A stretch of 10,354 nucleotides of DNA from Ettlia oleoabundans. Taxonomy: Eukaryota; Chlorophyta; Chlorophyceae; Chlamydomonadales. The position numbers were made by a program, and so were the translations under genes. Shown here piece after piece: positions 8,284 to 10,354 of the stretch. The stretch is from NCBI GenBank assembly GCA_019693395.1, contig JAAMXP010006215.1:1-10354 (forward strand), given 5' to 3'. The notes beneath the pieces were generated by a model. That model was not told where the DNA came from and made no database searches. It worked only from the letters and a program-made list of their open reading frames with translations. Position 1 is the stretch's first letter. The number at the start of each line of letters is the position of its first letter.

Positions 8284-10193
8284 TCAGCCATCCACCTCCA
8301 TCTCGTCTGCCTGTTCCTGCTTGGAATGCAGAGCACCATTGGCGCCACCAGTGCCAATGCCACGAGGCGCCTGTGCCTTCGATGCATCCATCACTGCCTG
8401 CTGCTGCTGCTGCTGGTGTTGCTGGTGTTGCTGGGGTGCAAGTGACTGCTGGTGCTGCTGCAGGGGTTGTTGCTGTGGCACTGGGCCCTGCTGTGCCGGC
8501 TTCTGCATTGCCTGCAACTGCTGCAGTTGCAGCTGATGCACCTGCTGTTGGTTGGCGGGCTGCATTGGCGTCGACTGCTGCTGTGCGGATTGCTGCTGTT
8601 GTACTTGCTGCGAGAGCTGAGGCATGCCAGAATGGGGCTGCTGCTGCTGTTGCTGTTGCTGCTGCTGCTGCTGTTGCTGTTGCTGCTGCTGCTGCTGCTG
8701 GTGAGGGGGAGGCTGCTGCTGCTGTGCCTGCACCAGGGCCTCGGCCAAGCGGTGGGTCAGGTCGGCCAGCAGCGCCACGTCTATCTCACTCAGCAGCTGC
8801 TGCTCCGGTGGCGCCTGCTGAGGCCCAAACGGCTGCAGCAGCGCCTGCAGCTGGCGTAGATTGTGCAGCGTGGCATGCAGCCGCTGTGATGCCGCTCCCG
8901 GCTGTGAGCGCAGCACCTGAATCATGCGTCGCACAAAGGCATCCTGCAGCCGGGAGCTGGGGCGGAGCTGAGGTGTGGAGCAGGATGATGAACTACCAGT
9001 AGAGGCGTGACACATGACGCAAACTAGACACAACTTTGGAGCTCAGGCAGGCAATGCTGGCCCAGCACAACGGCGATGCACTGCGCTGCCAGCCCTGCAC
9101 AGCTATGCAGTCTTCAAACTCCCTGCCTCCACTACACCAGCCACCACAGGGCCAGTTCACCCGCCCTGGCAGCCATGCTGTCCTGCATGGCATGGCACCC
9201 ATCCTGCTCTCCGCCTCTTGCGCCCTTGGCCCTGCGCACCTTGAGCTCTGGTGTGCAGCTGCCCTCCACATACACGTGCAGGTTGACCAGCAGCTTGGCC
9301 AGCAGCACCGCGCGCTCAAGAGCCAGCTGCTGACCCATACGCGGCGCGCGACCCTGGCGGATTTGACCCAGGCGGATTTGTGTGGGAAGGAGCAGCGGCG
9401 GGGAAAGGGGGGGGCAGGGATGAAGGCCGGGCAGCACAGTGGTGGGGGGTGCCGTTGAAACTGAAGCAGGCATACAGACAGCACGTACTGCCTCAGTGCG
9501 TACTGGCTCCCCAACCCCAGCGGAATCAGAATAGCTCTGGAGACGGGCTTTCCTTTCACCCTGCTAGCTGTTAGGTCCACACTCACTTTCACTTGCTTGC
9601 CGCGTGTGGGTGGAAAGGCAGCTGCCGCTGCCCGCTCGAAGCTCTTCACTGCCGTCAGCGATGCGGTTGAGACGGAGTTGATGAATATGTCGTCGCTCTG
9701 ATGGTAGGCAACCGCCTCCACACCCGCGCACCAGCGGGAGCGGAAGCTGTCCGCGTCTGGGGCACAGGCCAGGGGTAAAGAGCGAAAGTGGCAAAATTAT
9801 CGCATGGGGAGATTTGGGCAGGGTGTGTTTGAAAAAATGCTGGGAACGCATCCAGAAAGATCATGACCAGCATAGCATGACCAGCATAGCAAGGCACCAC
9901 GCATCTTTACCAATGTTGCCCCCCTACAGCACGCTGCCCCCTGCTTGGGAGACCCCACCATCACCGTCATCACACGGCCGCCCACCTGAGGCCAGCAGGT
10001 GTGCCGCCGTGGGTGCCAGCAGGGGTATGAGCCCCGCCCTGAAGTTGGAGTCATCACTCAGCAGCTCAGCGGCACGCAGCGTGTTGATGGCCATCTGGCT
10101 CTCGCCGGGGGCGGCGGGGTAGATGGCAGTGCTGGGACGCAGCAGCACCTGGTCGTAAGGACGGAGGGGACATGAGCAGTTTGAAGTCAACGG
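8284..10193 (-). CDS. Gln-rich protein with polyglutamine tract, 3' exons, function unknown; 5' part outside window
   Basis: Four exons join in frame on the minus strand: 10193-9986, 9756-9485, 9353-9240 and 8967-8284. They give about 425 C-terminal residues ending at TGA (8286-8284). All junctions are GT-AG with matching phases. I do not recognise the family. The first three exons look like ordinary folded sequence: AINTLRAAELLSDDSNFRAG, then SRWCAGVEAVAYHQSDDIFI, then RAVLLAKLLVNLHVYVEG. The last exon starts with a leucine-rich helical part (LHATLHNLRQLQALLQPFG, EIDVALLADLTHRLAEAL). A Gln-rich tail follows, with about 21 straight Gln, many QQ/QH/QP runs, and an acidic end EMEVDG. Such tails are common in transcription coactivators and RNA-processing factors, which suggests but does not show a nuclear role. 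The acceptor at 10195-10194 has a good pyrimidine tract; one at 10150-10149 would also keep frame. The donor after the codon for Tyr at 9487-9485 (GTGCTG) is weaker than GTACGT four bases earlier, but only the former keeps frame. Confidence 0.7.
8638..8700 (-). repeat. CAG/CAA repeat encoding about 21 Gln
   Basis: Twenty-one consecutive codons are all CAG or CAA on the minus strand, flanked by a CAC (His) codon on one side and CCC (Pro) on the other. CAA interruptions break the CAG run at several places, which in general slows repeat-length change. Smaller Gln runs continue to about 8395. Confidence 0.95.
9351..9380 (-). repeat. 15-base tandem duplication across a 3' splice site
   Basis: ACCCTGGCGGATTTG (9351-9365, plus strand) is followed directly by ACCCAGGCGGATTTG (9366-9380), with 14 of 15 bases identical. 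On the minus strand the copy nearer the exon contains CCGCCAG, the acceptor used at 9355-9354. The upstream copy has CCGCCTG instead and so no AG. Confidence 0.9.
9862..9889. repeat. Perfect 14-base tandem duplication in an intron
   Basis: CATGACCAGCATAG occurs twice back to back at 9862-9875 and 9876-9889. It lies inside the intron 9985-9757 of the minus-strand gene. It is a short replication-slippage type repeat with no other visible signal. Confidence 0.9.
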
Positions 10194-10354
10194 CTGTGAG
10201 GGTGAAGCACAGACAGAGGGAGGGCGGTGAGCAGGAGACCGCAAGGTGAGCAATGCCTTGAGAAATCAGCTACCCCCCAGCATGCAAATGCACAACCTGC
10301 GCCCACTAGTGTCATGCCATCGTCAGCACATGCAAACAGCCAATCCAACCCCCC
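10194..10354 (-). other. Probable intron of the minus-strand gene running off the window
   Basis: These 161 bases lie upstream of the first visible exon of the Gln-rich gene. On the minus strand they end in a long pyrimidine-rich tract (CCCTCCCTCTGTCTGTGCTTC) and a CTCACAG acceptor at 10195-10194. I see no exon with convincing protein character in the rest, so the remaining 5' exons probably lie beyond 10354. Confidence 0.5.

Noticed and set aside
8373..9002. Long plus-strand open frames encoding Ala-rich and Leu-rich proteins opposite the Gln-rich gene
   Set aside because: They are the complement of CAG/CAA repeats: CTG/TTG read in other frames gives poly-Leu and poly-Ala. Splice phases, the acidic C-terminus and TGTAA signals all support the minus-strand gene instead.

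Overview
The window looks like nuclear DNA of a green alga (Chlorophyta). Genes are compact and intron-rich, with introns of about 75-275 bases. Coding exons are G+C- and CAG-rich and encode long Gln, Ala and Pro tracts. TGTAA, the usual chlorophyte polyadenylation signal, occurs just past two of the gene ends. The genus cannot be fixed from sequence alone; a chlorophycean or trebouxiophyte alga fits best. I saw no bacterial operon, tRNA, rRNA, CRISPR array or transposon.

Layout from left to right. (1) Positions 58-622, plus strand: the last three exons of a PDCD5-family gene whose 5' part lies outside the window. (2) Positions 823-2472, plus strand: a complete seven-exon gene for (S)-ureidoglycine aminohydrolase, a bicupin enzyme of purine/ureide breakdown. 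It encodes 299 residues, has an N-terminal signal peptide and keeps all four expected metal ligands. A TATA box lies 45 bases upstream of the start. Its first intron is best read as GC-AG. (3) Positions 2836 to 7943 (or 8026), plus strand: a gene of at least five exons for a protein of about 1,490 residues. It is very low in complexity, with a central coiled coil of about 165 residues, and its function is not recognised. (4) Positions 10193 to 8284, minus strand: the last four exons of a gene for an unrecognised protein. Its leucine-rich helical segment is followed by a Gln-rich tail containing about 21 consecutive Gln and a short acidic end.

Genes 1-3 lie head to tail. Only 200 bases separate the PDCD5 stop from the ureidoglycine aminohydrolase start, and 363 bases separate genes 2 and 3. 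Genes 3 and 4 converge, and their TGTAA signals are less than 100 bases apart. The four genes share no obvious pathway. Only the second has a clear metabolic role: ammonia release from ureides, so that purines can serve as a nitrogen source. I see no undescribed multi-gene system. The points most worth a second look are the GC-AG intron, the unresolved 3' end of gene 3, the unidentified conserved-looking core of gene 4, and a short tandem duplication across a 3' splice site in gene 4.
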